Source: Burkholderiales bacterium
GTDB taxonomy: Bacteria > Pseudomonadota > Gammaproteobacteria > Burkholderiales > Burkholderiaceae_C
Length of the DNA stretch: 64,000 nucleotides
Direction: 5' to 3'
Assembly: GCA_003963115.1 (NCBI GenBank)
Contig: RXJQ01000022.1
Span: forward strand, 62,001-126,000
Part shown: piece after piece, positions 63,231 to 64,000 of the stretch
Numbering within the stretch: position 1 is the first letter of the stretch
Layout: each line of letters starts with the position of its first letter
Position numbers and translations under genes: made by a program
Notes under the pieces: model-generated
What the model was told of the DNA's origin: nothing
Database searches by the model: none
What the model saw: only the letters and a program-made list of their open reading frames with translations

Positions 63231-63977
63231 ATGAAGGTTTTGCTGATCGACGACCACCCCTTGATCCTGGCAGCCTTGCAATCGGTCATCCAGGGTCTGG
63301 GCGACAACGTGACCGTGGCAGCGGCAGACAGCGGCCGGGCTGCCCGTGAAACCCTGCGTCAGGACTCCAGCTACGACCTCGTCCTGCTCGATTTGCACCT
63401 GGGCGACGCCGACGGCTTCGATCTCCTCAGCGAGCTGCGCACCAAATACCCCGCCCTGCCCGTGGTCGTGATTTCCGCTTCCGACCGCACCAGCGACGTC
63501 ATCCGCGCCATCGACATGGGCGCCATGGGCTTCGTGCCCAAGCGCGCCACCAACGAAACCCTCTTCGAGGCGCTCCAGCAGGTGATGTCCGGCGGCGTGT
63601 ACGTCCCGCCCATGAGCATGGGCGCCGACCACCAGCCCCAGCTCAGCGGCTCGCCTCATATCCAGCAGGTGCAGCGCGAGGCCTCGGAAGCCGCCTACCA
63701 GACCATGCCCTCGCTGATGCAGCTGGGCCTCACCCCCCGCCAATCCGATGTGCTCAACCTGCTGCTCAAGGGCCAGCCCAACAAGCTGATCGCGCGCGAA
63801 CTGGGCCTGTCGGTCGAAACCGTCAAGGACCACGTGGCCGCCGTGCTGCGCGCGCTGGGCGTGAGCTCGCGCACCCAGGCGGTGATTGCTGTCAGCCAGA
63901 TCCTGCAAAGGCAAAGTGGCGGGCAAGGTGGCGGCACGCCCAGCGGCTCCACCTACTCCGGCTGGCGCCCGCGCTGA
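63231..63977 (+). CDS. NarL/LuxR-type response regulator
   Basis: 248 residues from ATG 63231 with CAGGAG upstream. Receiver domain: VLLIDDHPLILAAL, phospho-acceptor Asp in DLVLLDLHLGDADG (about residue 52), VISASD and the FVPKRA lysine region. LuxR-type helix-turn-helix: LGLTPRQSDVLNLLLKGQPNKLIARELGLSVETVKDHVAAVLRALGVSSRTQAVI. The C-terminus has a Gly/Ser-rich tail (QSGGQGGGTPSGSTYSG). Its sensor kinase is not in the window. It is divergent from the SecA-like operon and is the likely regulator of it. Confidence 0.94.
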   Translation: MKVLLIDDHPLILAALQSVIQGLGDNVTVAAADSGRAARETLRQDSSYDLVLLDLHLGDADGFDLLSELRTKYPALPVVVISASDRTSDVIRAIDMGAMGFVPKRATNETLFEALQQVMSGGVYVPPMSMGADHQPQLSGSPHIQQVQREASEAAYQTMPSLMQLGLTPRQSDVLNLLLKGQPNKLIARELGLSVETVKDHVAAVLRALGVSSRTQAVIAVSQILQRQSGGQGGGTPSGSTYSGWRPR

Positions 63978-64000
63978 GCGCCCACCTGAACCTGGATGAC

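Overview
The window looks like part of the chromosome of a Burkholderiales betaproteobacterium, possibly from the Aquabacterium/Comamonadaceae side. The evidence is GC-rich coding with many GTG and TTG starts, PEP-CTERM proteins, and gene neighbourhoods typical of that order. All assignments come from reading motifs and family resemblance; no database search was run. I saw no tRNA, rRNA, CRISPR array or insertion sequence, and no gene-free stretch exceeds about 260 bases.

Layout. 0-8 kb: the start of a UbiH-type hydroxylase that runs off the left edge, a hybrid histidine kinase, ychF, a solute-binding protein, a chemoreceptor, an outer-membrane-like protein and a CheW. 8-12 kb: an FtsX-type permease, a DUF1275 membrane protein and a DODA-type dioxygenase. 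12-34 kb: a large purine-catabolism region. One leftward operon (lysR, guanine deaminase, a BMP/Nup-type purine ABC transporter, adenine deaminase) diverges from a rightward xdhABC plus 8-oxoguanine deaminase operon. A PEP-CTERM gene follows, then leftward uraH-puuD, divergent from rightward gntR-puuE-(uraD::allC fusion)-M20 hydrolase. Together these would import nucleobases or nucleosides and convert them through xanthine, urate and allantoin to allantoate and urea-level products.

34-40 kb reads as more A+T-rich: an acyltransferase/SGNH protein, then a leftward set of an AcpA-like phosphoesterase, a PEP-CTERM protein and a di-heme cytochrome c peroxidase. 40-54 kb holds housekeeping and stress genes: trhO, a pseudouridine synthase, an alcohol dehydrogenase, psd, an NMT1-type ABC transporter, a NemR/NemA-like pair, a MAPEG protein, an SDR/LysR divergent pair, YceH, DUF1415, a MOSC protein and a ureD with no other urease gene beside it.

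54-64 kb is the most unusual part. Five leftward, tightly spaced genes encode a GAF-HlyD adaptor, a PqqD-like/M50 protease/HlyD fusion, a shortened SecA-like ATPase, a second HlyD-type adaptor and a PAS-GGDEF diguanylate cyclase. They diverge from a NarL-type response regulator. No ABC or RND pump and no TolC-like gene accompanies them. I read this as a candidate export or cell-surface system built around a SecA paralogue, and it is my main candidate for an undescribed system. Several strong inverted repeats beside regulators are listed as candidate operators.
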